Shown: positions 21,849-30,276 of the stretch, one piece after another | Position numbering within the stretch: position 1 is the stretch's first letter | Layout of the letters: each line of letters begins with the position of its first letter | Source of the DNA: Brachybacterium avium | GTDB lineage: Bacteria; Actinomycetota; Actinomycetes; Actinomycetales; Dermabacteraceae | DNA: 64,000 bases | Direction of reading: 5' to 3' | Assembly: GCF_002216795.1 (NCBI RefSeq) | Contig: NZ_CP022316.1 | Span: 2,695,205-2,759,204, forward strand | Notes under the pieces: generated by a model | Told to the model about the DNA's origin: nothing | Seen by the model: only the letters and a program-made list of their open reading frames with translations | The model's database searches: none | Position numbers and translations under genes: made by a program

Positions 21849-22745
21849 TCAGGCGCGGGCGTCGTCGCCCGGGCGGGTCGAGAGCGCCTCGACCAGGGTG
21901 AACAAGCCGGAGTGGTCCAGGCCGCCGTCGCCGCGGGCGACGGTGGCACCGACCTGCTGGGCCACGAGGGAGCCGAGGGGGATGGTGACCCCCGCCTCAC
22001 GGGCGGCCGAGGTCACGATGCCCATGTCCTTGTGGTGCAGCTCGAGACGGAAACCGGGGGCGAAGTCCCGGTCCAGGAGCTTCTGGCCCTTCTGCTCGAG
22101 CACCTTGGAGCCGGCCAGCCCGCCTCCCAGGACCTTGAGGGCGGCGGTGGTGTCCACGCCGTAGGCCTCGAGGAAGACGACTGCTTCGCTGACCGCCTGG
22201 ATGTTGGCGGCGACGATGAGCTGGTTGGCCGCCTTGACGGTCTGTCCGGAGCCGGAGGGGCCCACGTGCACGATGGTCTTGCCGACCCCCTGGAGCACCT
22301 CGTCCACGGCCTCGACATCCGCCTTCTCGCCACCGATCATGATCGATAGCGCACCGGAGATCGCACCGGCCTCGCCGCCGGAGACCGGAGCGTCCAGCGG
22401 GCGCAGCCCGGCCTCGCGGGCCTGCTCGGCGAGCGCCGCGGCGACATCGGGGCGGATCGTGGAGGCGTCGATCCACAGGGCGCCGGCGGAGGCGTTCGCG
22501 AAGACGCCGTCCTCGCCGCCGACGACGGCCTCGACGTCGGGGGAGTCCGGGAGCATCGTGATGATGACCTCGGCCTCGCGCACGGCGTCGGCGACGGAGT
22601 CCGCGCCCTTGCCGCCCGCCTCGACGAGGGCATCGATCTTCCCGCGGGAGCGGTTGAAGCCGGTGACGTCGTGGCCGGCGGTGACGAGGTTCTTGGCCAT
22701 GGGCAGTCCCATGATTCCGAGTCCGATGACAGCGATCTTGGTCAT
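21849..22745 (-). CDS. glxR: 2-hydroxy-3-oxopropionate (tartronate semialdehyde) reductase
   Basis: GlxR reduces tartronate semialdehyde to D-glycerate. The ATG at 22745 starts with MTKIAVIGLGIMGLPMAKNL, the dinucleotide-binding fold. The beta-hydroxyacid dehydrogenase signature DAPVSGGEAGA lies near residue 120 and the catalytic Lys in TVKAANQL near 170. Length (298 residues) is standard. Placement directly before gcl supports this substrate over other hydroxyacids. Confidence 0.93.
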   Translation of the reverse strand: MTKIAVIGLGIMGLPMAKNLVTAGHDVTGFNRSRGKIDALVEAGGKGADSVADAVREAEVIITMLPDSPDVEAVVGGEDGVFANASAGALWIDASTIRPDVAAALAEQAREAGLRPLDAPVSGGEAGAISGALSIMIGGEKADVEAVDEVLQGVGKTIVHVGPSGSGQTVKAANQLIVAANIQAVSEAVVFLEAYGVDTTAALKVLGGGLAGSKVLEQKGQKLLDRDFAPGFRLELHHKDMGIVTSAAREAGVTIPLGSLVAQQVGATVARGDGGLDHSGLFTLVEALSTRPGDDARA

Positions 22746-22804
22746 GTCGGGGTCCTTTCGCAGAGTGTTGCGCGTGGAGAGGGTGAGAAGCGGGGCAGAG
22801 GAGT

Positions 22805-23635
22805 TCAGCTGGTGGCGCCGGCGGGCTGGGAGAGCCAGTCGAAGGCCGTGGCGCGATCCTGCTTGTACTCGAGCGCGACCTCGCCCTCGTAGCCCAGGGC
22901 GCGCGAGCGCTGGATCCACTGGTCCAGGGGCAGCTCACCGGTGCCCGGGGCGCCGCGACCGGGGGAGTCCGCGATCTGGATGTGCCCGAACTCGGCGGCG
23001 TGCGCCTCGATCACGGCGGCGACGTCGTCACCGTTGACGGCGAGGTGGTAGAAGTCGGCGAGCAGAGCGATGTTCTCCGCTCCCGCCGCACGCACCCGGT
23101 CGATGATCGCCAGCGCGTCGGCCGCGGTCTTCAGGGGGTAGGCGTCGGCGCCGGAGACCGGCTCGAGCAGCACGGTGCCGCCGTTGGCGGCGACGGTGCG
23201 GGCCGCGAGCGCGAGGTTGGCCACGGCGGTCTCATCCTGGGCGGCCGCGTCCTGACCCTCGATGCGCAGGCCGTACAGGGCGTTGAACGCGCGGCAGCCG
23301 AGACGCTCGCCGAGTGCGGCGACGACCTCGACGTTCGCGGCGAACTCGTCCTCGCGGCCGATGGAGGAGACGATCCCGCGGTCGCCGCCGGGCATGTCAC
23401 CGGCGAAGAAGTTCAGCCCCACCAGCTGGACCCCGGCGGACTCGATCGATGCGACGAAGTCGTCGATCTCCTGCTGGGACGGGGTGGCGCTGTCGAAGGG
23501 CCACCAGAACTCGACGCGCTCGAAGCCGGCGTCGCGGGCGGCCTGGGCCCGCTCGAGCACCGGCAGCTCGGACAGCAGCGTGGTGCAGTTGATGGCGAAG
23601 TCTCGCGGCGACGGCGTGGTGCTGGTGCTGGACAT
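22805..23635 (-). CDS. hyi: Hydroxypyruvate isomerase
   Basis: Hyi interconverts hydroxypyruvate and tartronate semialdehyde. The 276-residue protein is a TIM barrel of the AP-endonuclease-2/sugar isomerase fold; metal and acid residues are visible in TVLLEPVSG, LLADFYHLAV, HIQIADSPGRGAPGTGE and VALEYKQ. The ATG at 23635 is preferred to an upstream in-frame start because the longer form would overlap the operator. It heads the glyoxylate operon, 48 bases downstream of IclR-type operator A. Confidence 0.9.
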   Translation of the reverse strand: MSSTSTTPSPRDFAINCTTLLSELPVLERAQAARDAGFERVEFWWPFDSATPSQQEIDDFVASIESAGVQLVGLNFFAGDMPGGDRGIVSSIGREDEFAANVEVVAALGERLGCRAFNALYGLRIEGQDAAAQDETAVANLALAARTVAANGGTVLLEPVSGADAYPLKTAADALAIIDRVRAAGAENIALLADFYHLAVNGDDVAAVIEAHAAEFGHIQIADSPGRGAPGTGELPLDQWIQRSRALGYEGEVALEYKQDRATAFDWLSQPAGATS

Positions 23636-23683
23636 GGAGTGCCCCCTCGGGTCGTCGATGGTGGATCGGTCATTCTCGTAGCG

Positions 23684-23710
23684 TGGAAGAATTATTCCTT
23701 GTGATGGAAA
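23684..23710. promoter_or_regulatory. IclR-type operator A, upstream of hyi
   Basis: TGGAA (23684-23688), six bases, TTCC (23695-23698), five bases, then ATGGAAA (23704-23710). The dyad TGGAA-N6-TTCC matches the general IclR-family box. The same three-part pattern recurs at three other promoters of this region. It lies 48 bases before the hyi start, where bound protein would block the promoter. Confidence 0.8.
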
Positions 23711-23785
23711 CACTACGGGGTGGACGTGGCGTCGTCAACCTCTGCGGGGCGGCGATCTGCTGCCGATCTCCCGCCGGAGCGCCGA

Positions 23786-23821
23786 CGATCCCCGGCCGCT
23801 GCAGCGCGGGACCGGGGATCG
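23786..23821 (-). terminator. Hairpin downstream of allE
   Basis: CGATCCCCGG (23786-23795) pairs exactly with 23812-23821. On the minus strand it follows the allE stop by 22 bases, and it separates the malic enzyme-aceB-allE transcript from the hyi promoter. Confidence 0.7.
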
Positions 23822-23843
23822 CAGGTGGGAGGGGCGGGGGGGA

Positions 23844-24686
23844 TCAGCCGGGCAGCGGCATGTGCCGGTGCATGTCCTTGTAGAGCAGGTAGCGGAAGCG
23901 ACCGGGGCCGCCGGCATAGCAGGCCTGCGGGCAGAAGGCGCGCAGCCACATGAAGTCCCCGGCCTCCACCTCGACCCAGTCCTGGTTCAGGCGGTACACG
24001 GCCTTGCCCTCGAGCACGTACAGGCCGTGCTCCATGACATGGGTCTCCGCGAACGGGATGGTGCCGCCGGGCTCGAAGGAGACCACGGTGACGTGCATGT
24101 CGTGGCGGAGGTCATCGGGGTCCACGAAGCGCGTCGTGGCCCAGGCGCCGTTCGTGTCCGGCATCGGGGTGGGGGCGATGTCCTGCTCGTTCGTCACGAA
24201 CGCGCTCGGCAGCTCGATGCCCTCGACGCGCTGGTACCGCTTGCGGATCCAGTGCCAGGTGGCGGGCGCGGTACCGGTGTTGCGCACCGACCACGTCGTC
24301 TCCGGGGGGATGAAGGCGTAGCCGCCGGGGCCCATCGTGTGCGTGGCCCCGTCGATCACGACGGTCAGCTCGCCGTCCATGAGGAACAGGACGCTCTCCG
24401 CCTCGGGATCGGTCTCCGGGCTCTCGCTGCCGCCGCCGGGGCCGACCTCCATGAGGTACTGGGAGAAGGTCTCGGCGAAGCCGCTCAGCGGCCGCGCCAG
24501 CACCCACAGACGGGTCTGGTCCCAGAACGGGAGGCGGCTGGTCACGATGTCCCGCAGGGTCCCGTGCGGGATGACCGCGTAGGACTCGGTGAACATGGCC
24601 CGGTCCGTCAGCAGGTCGGTCTGCGGGGGCAGGCCGCCGGGCGGGATCTGGTACGTGGGGGTACGGGCGGATGTCGAGTCGGTCAT
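23844..24686 (-). CDS. allE: (S)-ureidoglycine aminohydrolase
   Basis: AllE releases ammonia from (S)-ureidoglycine to give (S)-ureidoglycolate, keeping the correct stereoisomer in allantoate breakdown. The 280-residue protein is a bicupin: an N-terminal cupin around PGGYAFIPPET and a C-terminal cupin with the metal site (ETHVMEHGLYVLEG ... CPQACYAGG). The ATG at 24686 overlaps the stop of the upstream gene (ATGA). It ends the malic enzyme-aceB-DUF6986-allE operon. Its presence implies that allantoate is cleaved to ureidoglycine by an AllC-type amidohydrolase, which is not encoded in the window. Confidence 0.93.
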   Translation of the reverse strand: MTDSTSARTPTYQIPPGGLPPQTDLLTDRAMFTESYAVIPHGTLRDIVTSRLPFWDQTRLWVLARPLSGFAETFSQYLMEVGPGGGSESPETDPEAESVLFLMDGELTVVIDGATHTMGPGGYAFIPPETTWSVRNTGTAPATWHWIRKRYQRVEGIELPSAFVTNEQDIAPTPMPDTNGAWATTRFVDPDDLRHDMHVTVVSFEPGGTIPFAETHVMEHGLYVLEGKAVYRLNQDWVEVEAGDFMWLRAFCPQACYAGGPGRFRYLLYKDMHRHMPLPG

Positions 24687-26068
24687 GCGGGTGAACCTCC
24701 AGGGGCGGGGGTGGTGGGTGCCGACGCGGCGCCGGCGGCGGCGCGCGGATGTGCCAGGGCGACCAGCTGCTGCGGATCCAGGCCCGTCGCGCTGCGCAGC
24801 TGGTCCTCCGGCACCGCACCGCACAGGAGGCCGCGGTGGACGAAGCGGGCCAGGGCGCGCGCCGTCGCCGGCTCGTCCATGACCGCGGACTCGACCTTCT
24901 CCACGTAGTTGCGCAGTCGCACTGCGGCTGCCGGGAAGCCCTCGGCGAAGAAGAAGTACGTCGCCAGGAAGCGGGTCGGCAGCTGGGCGGGATGCAGATC
25001 CCATCCCTGGTAGTAGCCGTGCTCGAGGGAGCGCCGCACCAGACGGGCGTGGTTCGCCCAGGCGGCGTCCCGCTGCGCCGGCTCGCCGAGGGGCAGGATG
25101 TTGGTGGACCCGTCGGACAGTCGCACCCCCGTCCCCGCCACGGCCACCTGCATGATCGCCTTGGCATGATCGGCCGCCGGATGCTCCATGGACTGGTATT
25201 CCGCGGCGATCTGCAGGCTGTCGGAATAGTCGTAGGTGCCGTAGTGGAGCGCCTCGACCCGGCCGTCGGTGCGATGGATGACATCGCCCAGCGGCGAGCG
25301 GCCGTCGACCCCCAGGATCAGCGGCGCGGTCTCCATCTGCACCTCGAAACGGAGCCGGCCATGAGCGAGGCCGAGCTCCTGCTCGAGGCGCTCGCAGGCG
25401 CGCACCATCACCTGCACCTGTGCGAAGGTGCTGACCTTGGGGAGGGTGAGCACCAGGCCGACGGGGAGCCCGTCGGGGCTGACCCCGGCCTCCCGCAGCC
25501 CGCCGCTGCGCACCAGGGTGCTCACGAACAGGTCCAGGGTGCGCAGCCCGCGCTCCCGGGTCGCCGCTTCGAAGCACTTGAAGCGGATCCCGATGAAGGG
25601 AGGAGCGGTCCCGGACCGGACGGCGTCGGCGACGGCCTGTGCCGCGGCGACCGCCTGCGCGTCCTCCGCCTGGTCGCCCTGGTCCCCGAAGCCGTCCTCG
25701 AAGTCGATCCGCAGATCCTCGATGGGCTCGGTGCGGAGCTTGTGCTCCACTGCGGCGACGACCGCGGCCTGAGCCTGCGAGGAGGTCCCCTCCGGTGCCA
25801 CGGCGGTGGCCAGCTCCTGCAGACCGCCGTCCGCGACGGCGGCCAGGGCGCGTTCGCCCCAGGTGCGGGCGAGGTCCGGGGTGAAGGCATCAGCCGGCAC
25901 GTAGACCGTGTGCACGGGCTGGCGGGTCCCGGGATCCCCGGGGAAGCAGCGCTCCAGCAGCTCATCGGTGGCGGCGAGCTCCTGGTCCGCTCTGCGGAGG
26001 AACGCTGCTCCGAGCACGCCCTCGGCGGTGCCGGCGTGCTTCCTGTCCTGCATGTGCGTCGTGCTCAT
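24683..26068 (-). CDS. HpcH/CitE-fold protein of unknown reaction (DUF6986-like)
   Basis: The 461-residue product starts at the ATG at 26068, which overlaps the aceB stop (ATGA). It has the look of the aldolase/citrate-lyase barrel: DLRIDFEDGFGDQG resembles the acidic loop of malate synthase and CitE proteins, and FEVQMETAPLI and GVRLSDGSTNILPL are further conserved-looking segments. I recall relatives being found in actinobacterial allantoin clusters beside aceB. Translational coupling to both aceB and allE says it acts in this pathway, but no known step clearly needs it. A C-C lyase or thioester hydrolase on a glyoxylate-derived acid is possible and unproven. Confidence 0.7.
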   Translation of the reverse strand: MSTTHMQDRKHAGTAEGVLGAAFLRRADQELAATDELLERCFPGDPGTRQPVHTVYVPADAFTPDLARTWGERALAAVADGGLQELATAVAPEGTSSQAQAAVVAAVEHKLRTEPIEDLRIDFEDGFGDQGDQAEDAQAVAAAQAVADAVRSGTAPPFIGIRFKCFEAATRERGLRTLDLFVSTLVRSGGLREAGVSPDGLPVGLVLTLPKVSTFAQVQVMVRACERLEQELGLAHGRLRFEVQMETAPLILGVDGRSPLGDVIHRTDGRVEALHYGTYDYSDSLQIAAEYQSMEHPAADHAKAIMQVAVAGTGVRLSDGSTNILPLGEPAQRDAAWANHARLVRRSLEHGYYQGWDLHPAQLPTRFLATYFFFAEGFPAAAVRLRNYVEKVESAVMDEPATARALARFVHRGLLCGAVPEDQLRSATGLDPQQLVALAHPRAAAGAASAPTTPAPGGSPA

Positions 26069-27696
26069 CGATCCCCCAGGACCTCGTAGGCGGGCAGGGT
26101 GAGGAAGTCGAGGTACTCCGTCTCCAGCACGAGCTGGGTGACCAGCTCGATCGCCGGCTCGACGTACTGCGTGAAGACCTCGTCCCCGAACTCCTCGTGG
26201 AGCACCTCGCGCTGGGTGCCGATCGCCTCGCGCACCAGCTCGATGGTGGCCTTGTTGCCGGTGTCCTGGTAGACGATCCCGTTGTGGATCTGCTGCCAGA
26301 TCTGCGAGCGGGAGATCTCGGCCGTGGCCGCATCCTCCATCAGGTTGTTGATCGCCACGGCGCCGTTGCCCGAGAGCCACACCGCCACATAGCGGAAGGC
26401 CACGTAGAGGTTCTGGTGGAGCTCCTCCTCCGTGCGGACCGAGCCGGCGCTGGCCACATCCAGCAGCTGGTCCGCGGTGACCTCCACGTCCTCGCGGGTG
26501 CGATCGATCTGGTTGGGGCGGTCCCCGAGCACCTCGTCGAACACCTCGCGGCAGGTGCTCACGAGATCTGGATGGGCGACCCAGGAGCCGTCGAAGCCGT
26601 CCCCGGCCTCACGGGTCTTGTCCTGTCGGACCTTGTCGAACGCCGCGGCGGTGACCTCCGGCTCGCGCCGGTTGGGGATGAACGCCGCCATGCCGCCCAT
26701 CGCGACGGCGCCGCGACGGTGGCAGGTCTTGACCAGGAGGTCCGTGTACGCCCGCATCAGGGGCGCGGTCATCGTCACGGACGAGCGGTCGGCGAGGATG
26801 AAGCGCTCGCCGGCGTCGCGGAAGGTCTTGATGATGCTGAACAGGTAGTCCCAGCGCCCGGCGTTCAGCCCGGAGGCATGATCGCGCAGCTCGTAGAGGA
26901 TCTCCTCCATCTCGAAGGCCGCCGGGATGGTCTCGATCAGCACGGTGGCGCGGACGGTCCCGTGCTCGATCCCGAGATGCTCCTCGGCGACCGTGAACAC
27001 CTCGTCCCACAGGCGGGCCTCGAGATGGGACTCCAGCTTGGGGAGGTAGTAGTACGGGCCATGGCCGTTCTCGAGCAGCTGCTTCGCCGTGTGGAAGAAG
27101 TGCAGGCCGAAGTCGACCAGCGAGGCGGAGGCGCTCTCGCCGCCGATGCGCACATTGTGCTCGGGCAGGTGCAGGCCGCGCGGCCGGGTGACCACGACCG
27201 CCGTCGGCGCGTCCTCGCGCAGCCGGTACTCCTTGCCCTCCGGGGAGGTGAAGGCGAGGGAACCACGAGCCGCGTCGCGCAGGTTGCGGATCCCGCCGAT
27301 CTGGTTGGCCCAGGTCGGGCTCGAGGCATCCTCGAGGTCCGCCAGCCAGACCTTCGCGCCGGAGTTCAGGGCGTTGATCGCCATCTTCGCCGGAGCCGCC
27401 GGGCCGGTCATCTCGACGCGACGATCCTGCAGTGCGGGCGGCGCCGCGGCCACGGTCCAGGAGTCGTCCTCGCGGATCGCGCGGGTCTCGGGCAGGAAGT
27501 CGAGCCGACCGGAGGCGGAGGCCTGCTGGCGCTTCTCGGTGCGCAGCGCGAGCAGCTCGTGGCGGCAGGCGTCGAAGCGCTCATGCAGCAGGGCGACGAA
27601 GTCGAGCGCCTCGGTGCTCAGGATCTCCTCGGCGTGCTCGAGCCCCTCCGGGACGGTGGCCTCGAGGGTGGCAGTGGTGCGGGTGGTGGTGGTCAT
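26065..27696 (-). CDS. aceB: Malate synthase A
   Basis: AceB condenses glyoxylate with acetyl-CoA to malate. The ATG at 27696 follows GGAGAG; an ATG five codons upstream is less well placed. The 543-residue protein has form-A signatures: VWLADLEDASSPTW, TRPRGLHLPEHN, TVLIETIPAAFEMEEILYEL and GRWDYLFSIIK. Length is typical of the ~540-residue form A enzymes. It follows the malic enzyme gene in the operon controlled by operator B. No isocitrate lyase is present, so its glyoxylate comes from allantoin, not from the classical glyoxylate shunt. Confidence 0.95.
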   Translation of the reverse strand: MTTTTRTTATLEATVPEGLEHAEEILSTEALDFVALLHERFDACRHELLALRTEKRQQASASGRLDFLPETRAIREDDSWTVAAAPPALQDRRVEMTGPAAPAKMAINALNSGAKVWLADLEDASSPTWANQIGGIRNLRDAARGSLAFTSPEGKEYRLREDAPTAVVVTRPRGLHLPEHNVRIGGESASASLVDFGLHFFHTAKQLLENGHGPYYYLPKLESHLEARLWDEVFTVAEEHLGIEHGTVRATVLIETIPAAFEMEEILYELRDHASGLNAGRWDYLFSIIKTFRDAGERFILADRSSVTMTAPLMRAYTDLLVKTCHRRGAVAMGGMAAFIPNRREPEVTAAAFDKVRQDKTREAGDGFDGSWVAHPDLVSTCREVFDEVLGDRPNQIDRTREDVEVTADQLLDVASAGSVRTEEELHQNLYVAFRYVAVWLSGNGAVAINNLMEDAATAEISRSQIWQQIHNGIVYQDTGNKATIELVREAIGTQREVLHEEFGDEVFTQYVEPAIELVTQLVLETEYLDFLTLPAYEVLGDR

Positions 27697-27766
27697 GTTC
27701 TCTCCGTTCATGGGAACTGCGGAGGGCGGTGGTCGGTGGTGTCGAGCGGTCGCGCGGACCGGAGGC

Positions 27767-29188
27767 TCAGACGGCCGCGGTCTCGACGGTATCGGGGGCC
27801 GGCTGCGCGGACGCGATGCTGTTGTGCACGGCGTCGGCCACTGCCGGGGCGACGGTGGCGTCGAAGACGCTGGGGACGATGTAGCTCGCGTTGAGCTCCC
27901 CTGCGCGCACGCAGTCGGCGATCGCGCGGGCGGCGGCGACGAGCATCTCGGTGCGGATCTCGGCGGCATCCGCGTCCAGCAGTCCGCGGAACAGGCCGGG
28001 GAAGGCGAGGACGTTGTTGATCTGGTTGGGGAAGTCGGAGCGGCCGGTCGCGACCACGGCGGCGTGGCGGGCGGCGGCCAGCGGATCGACCTCGGGAGTC
28101 GGGTTCGCCATCGCGAAGACGATCGAGTCCTCGGCCATCGCGGCGACGTCCTCCTCCTCGAGGATGTTCGGGCCGGAGACTCCGATGAAGACGTCCGCGC
28201 CGACCATGGCCTCCTTCAGCGTCCCGGTGAAGTTGTCGCTGTTGGTGTTCTCGGCGATCCAGCGGCGGTGCTCGTCGGCGAGGTCGCGTCCCTGGTGCAC
28301 CGCGCCCTGGCGATCGCAGGCGATGATGCGCCCGGCGCCCTCGTGGTGCAGCAGCTGGATGATCGCGTGGCCTGCGGCGCCGACGCCGGAGACGACGATG
28401 CGGGTGTCCTCGATCTTCTTGTCGACCACGCGCAGTGCGTTGTACAGCGCGGCCAGGGCGACGATCGCGGTGCCGTGCTGGTCGTCGTGGAAGACGGGGA
28501 TGTCGAGCTCGTCCTGCAGGCGGGCGAGGATCTCGAAGCACCTCGGGGCGGCGATGTCCTCGAGGTTGATGCCTCCGTAGACCGGGGCGATCGCCTTGAC
28601 GATGCGGATGATCTCCTCGGTGTCGGTGGTGTCGAGGCAGACCGGCCAGGCGTCGACGTCCGCGAAGGACTTGAACAGGGCGGCCTTGCCCTCCATCACG
28701 GGCAGCGCGGCCGCCGGACCGATGTCGCCCAGCCCCAGCACGGCGGTGCCGTCGGTGACGACCGCGACGGTGTTGCGCTTGATGGTCAGCCGGCGGGCGT
28801 CGGCCGGGTTCTCGTGGATGGCCATGCACACGCGGGCGACGCCGGGCGTGTAGGCGCGGGAGAGGTCGTCGCGGTTGCGCAGGGAGACCCGCGGGGTGAC
28901 CTCGATCTTCCCGCCGAGATGGATGAGGAACGTGCGGTCGGAGACCTTGCGGACCGTGACCCCGGCCTGCTCCTCGAGAGCGGCGACGACGCGGTCGCGG
29001 TGGTCGTCGTCGACCACATTGCAGCTGACGTCCACGATGAGGTGGTCCGAGGCGGACTCGACGATGTCGAGGGCGGTGACGGCGGCTCCGGCGACAGCGA
29101 CGCTGGAGGCGATGGTGCTGGTCGCATCGATGCTGGCGGGGATCTGAACTCGTAGGATGAGCGAGTGTCCGGGACTGGGGGCGGCCAT
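27767..29188 (-). CDS. Malic enzyme with N-terminal ACT domain
   Basis: This 473-residue enzyme decarboxylates malate to pyruvate, reducing NAD(P). Residues 10-85 form an ACT-like regulatory domain, as in several bacterial NAD malic enzymes. The catalytic part shows SRAYTPGVARVC, AVVTDGTAVLGLGDIG, VFHDDQHGTAI, the GVGAAGHA cofactor loop and FAMANPTPEVDP. The ATG at 29188 has AGGAGG eight bases upstream. It heads an operon with malate synthase, so it converts the malate made from glyoxylate to pyruvate. Cofactor choice (NAD or NADP) cannot be read with certainty. Confidence 0.92.
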   Translation of the reverse strand: MAAPSPGHSLILRVQIPASIDATSTIASSVAVAGAAVTALDIVESASDHLIVDVSCNVVDDDHRDRVVAALEEQAGVTVRKVSDRTFLIHLGGKIEVTPRVSLRNRDDLSRAYTPGVARVCMAIHENPADARRLTIKRNTVAVVTDGTAVLGLGDIGPAAALPVMEGKAALFKSFADVDAWPVCLDTTDTEEIIRIVKAIAPVYGGINLEDIAAPRCFEILARLQDELDIPVFHDDQHGTAIVALAALYNALRVVDKKIEDTRIVVSGVGAAGHAIIQLLHHEGAGRIIACDRQGAVHQGRDLADEHRRWIAENTNSDNFTGTLKEAMVGADVFIGVSGPNILEEEDVAAMAEDSIVFAMANPTPEVDPLAAARHAAVVATGRSDFPNQINNVLAFPGLFRGLLDADAAEIRTEMLVAAARAIADCVRAGELNASYIVPSVFDATVAPAVADAVHNSIASAQPAPDTVETAAV

Positions 29189-29269
29189 GTCATGTCCTCC
29201 TGGGTGAAGTGCGATCTGGATGCTCCCTGCGGCGGTGCCCGGGCGGGCAGGACCACGAGGGGCTAGCTA

Positions 29270-29296
29270 TGGAAGTTTTATTCCGCATGATGGATA
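29270..29296. promoter_or_regulatory. IclR-type operator B, between malic enzyme and iclR genes
   Basis: TGGAA (29270-29274), six bases, TTCC (29281-29284), five bases, ATGGATA (29290-29296). It lies 82 bases before the malic enzyme start and 116 before the regulator start, so one site can serve both the catabolic operon and autoregulation. Confidence 0.8.
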
Positions 29297-29411
29297 CTAT
29301 GGTTGACGGGGGCCGAGCGCAAGGCCGTACTTCCCGGTAAGACATGATCACTACGATGGATTCCACCCGGCCGCGAGCGCGGTCGACGTGAACGATGAGA
29401 TGAGGGGCCAG

Positions 29412-30185
29412 ATGGCGACCAAGCAGAGCTCAGGCGGAGTGCAATCCGTGGAACGGGCCTTCCACCTGCTCGAGGTGATCGCGGCCGCCGACGGAGAGAT
29501 CTCGCTCAGCGCCCTGTCGCAGTCCGTCGATCTTCCGCTGCCCACGATCCATCGCCTGCTGCGCACCCTGGTCACCCCGGGGTATGTCCGCCAGCTCCCC
29601 AACCGCGCCTACGTGCTGGGTCCGCGGCTGATCTGGCTCGGCGAATCCGCCACCCGCCAGCTGGGCCCCACCGGGCGACCGGTGCTGCAGCGCCTCGCGG
29701 ACGAGCTGGGGGAGTCGGCCAACATGGCGGCGCTGGACGGCCAGATGATCGTCTATGTCGGTCAGGTCCAGTCCAGCCGCTCCATGCGCATGTTCACCGA
29801 GGTCGGTCGACGTGCCTACCCGCATGCGACCGGTGTCGGCAAGGCGATCCTCGCCGGGATGCCGGACTCGGAGGTCGAGAAGATCGTCCGCGCGACCGGC
29901 ATGCCGCAGCCGACACCGAAATCCGCGGCCACCTTCGACGAGCTGCTGAAGCGGCTGGAGGTGGTGCGCGAACAGGGCTACGCGATCGACGAGGAGGAGC
30001 AGGAGCTCGGGGTGCGCTGCTACTCGATGGCGGTTCCCGGGGAGCACTCGCGGATCGCGATCTCGGTCTCCGGGCCGTCCTCTCGGGTGGACACCGCATT
30101 CGGTGAGCGTGCCGTGCCGCTGCTGCGGGACGCCGCCGCACAGCTGTCCCGGGAGATGGGCCTGGAGCAGAGCGTGAACGCCTGA
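29412..30185 (+). CDS. IclR family regulator of purine/glyoxylate catabolism
   Basis: The regulator has an N-terminal winged helix (about residues 8-70; SLSALSQSVDLPLPTIHRLLRTL) and a C-terminal IclR effector domain (about 80-250), with the usual HATGVGKAILAGM and GYAIDEEEQELGVRC segments. In-frame starts at 29388 (GTG), 29400 and 29412 are possible; 29412 is chosen since the conserved sequence begins right after it (257 residues). It is divergent from the malic enzyme operon and convergent with aceE. The effector is likely allantoin, glyoxylate or a near relative, as for AllR-type proteins; it probably represses from the four operators described. Confidence 0.88.
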   Translation: MATKQSSGGVQSVERAFHLLEVIAAADGEISLSALSQSVDLPLPTIHRLLRTLVTPGYVRQLPNRAYVLGPRLIWLGESATRQLGPTGRPVLQRLADELGESANMAALDGQMIVYVGQVQSSRSMRMFTEVGRRAYPHATGVGKAILAGMPDSEVEKIVRATGMPQPTPKSAATFDELLKRLEVVREQGYAIDEEEQELGVRCYSMAVPGEHSRIAISVSGPSSRVDTAFGERAVPLLRDAAAQLSREMGLEQSVNA

Positions 30186-30225
30186 ACCTCTGAACGTGAA
30201 CGCCGCCCGCTCGCGGGCAGGCCGA

Positions 30226-30269
30226 CGCCCCCGTCCTCACCGCGGCTGTGCCGCGAGAGGGCGGGGGCG
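30226..30269. terminator. Hairpin between iclR and aceE stops
   Basis: A 13-base arm (30226-30238) pairs with 30257-30269 with one mismatch, and the loop contains a further CCGCGG/CCGCG stem. It lies between convergent stop codons and can act in both directions. Confidence 0.75.
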
Positions 30270-30276
30270 GTGACGT

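Noticed and set aside
26065-27696. Classical glyoxylate shunt
   Set aside because: Malate synthase is present but there is no isocitrate lyase; its neighbours are allantoin and uric acid genes.
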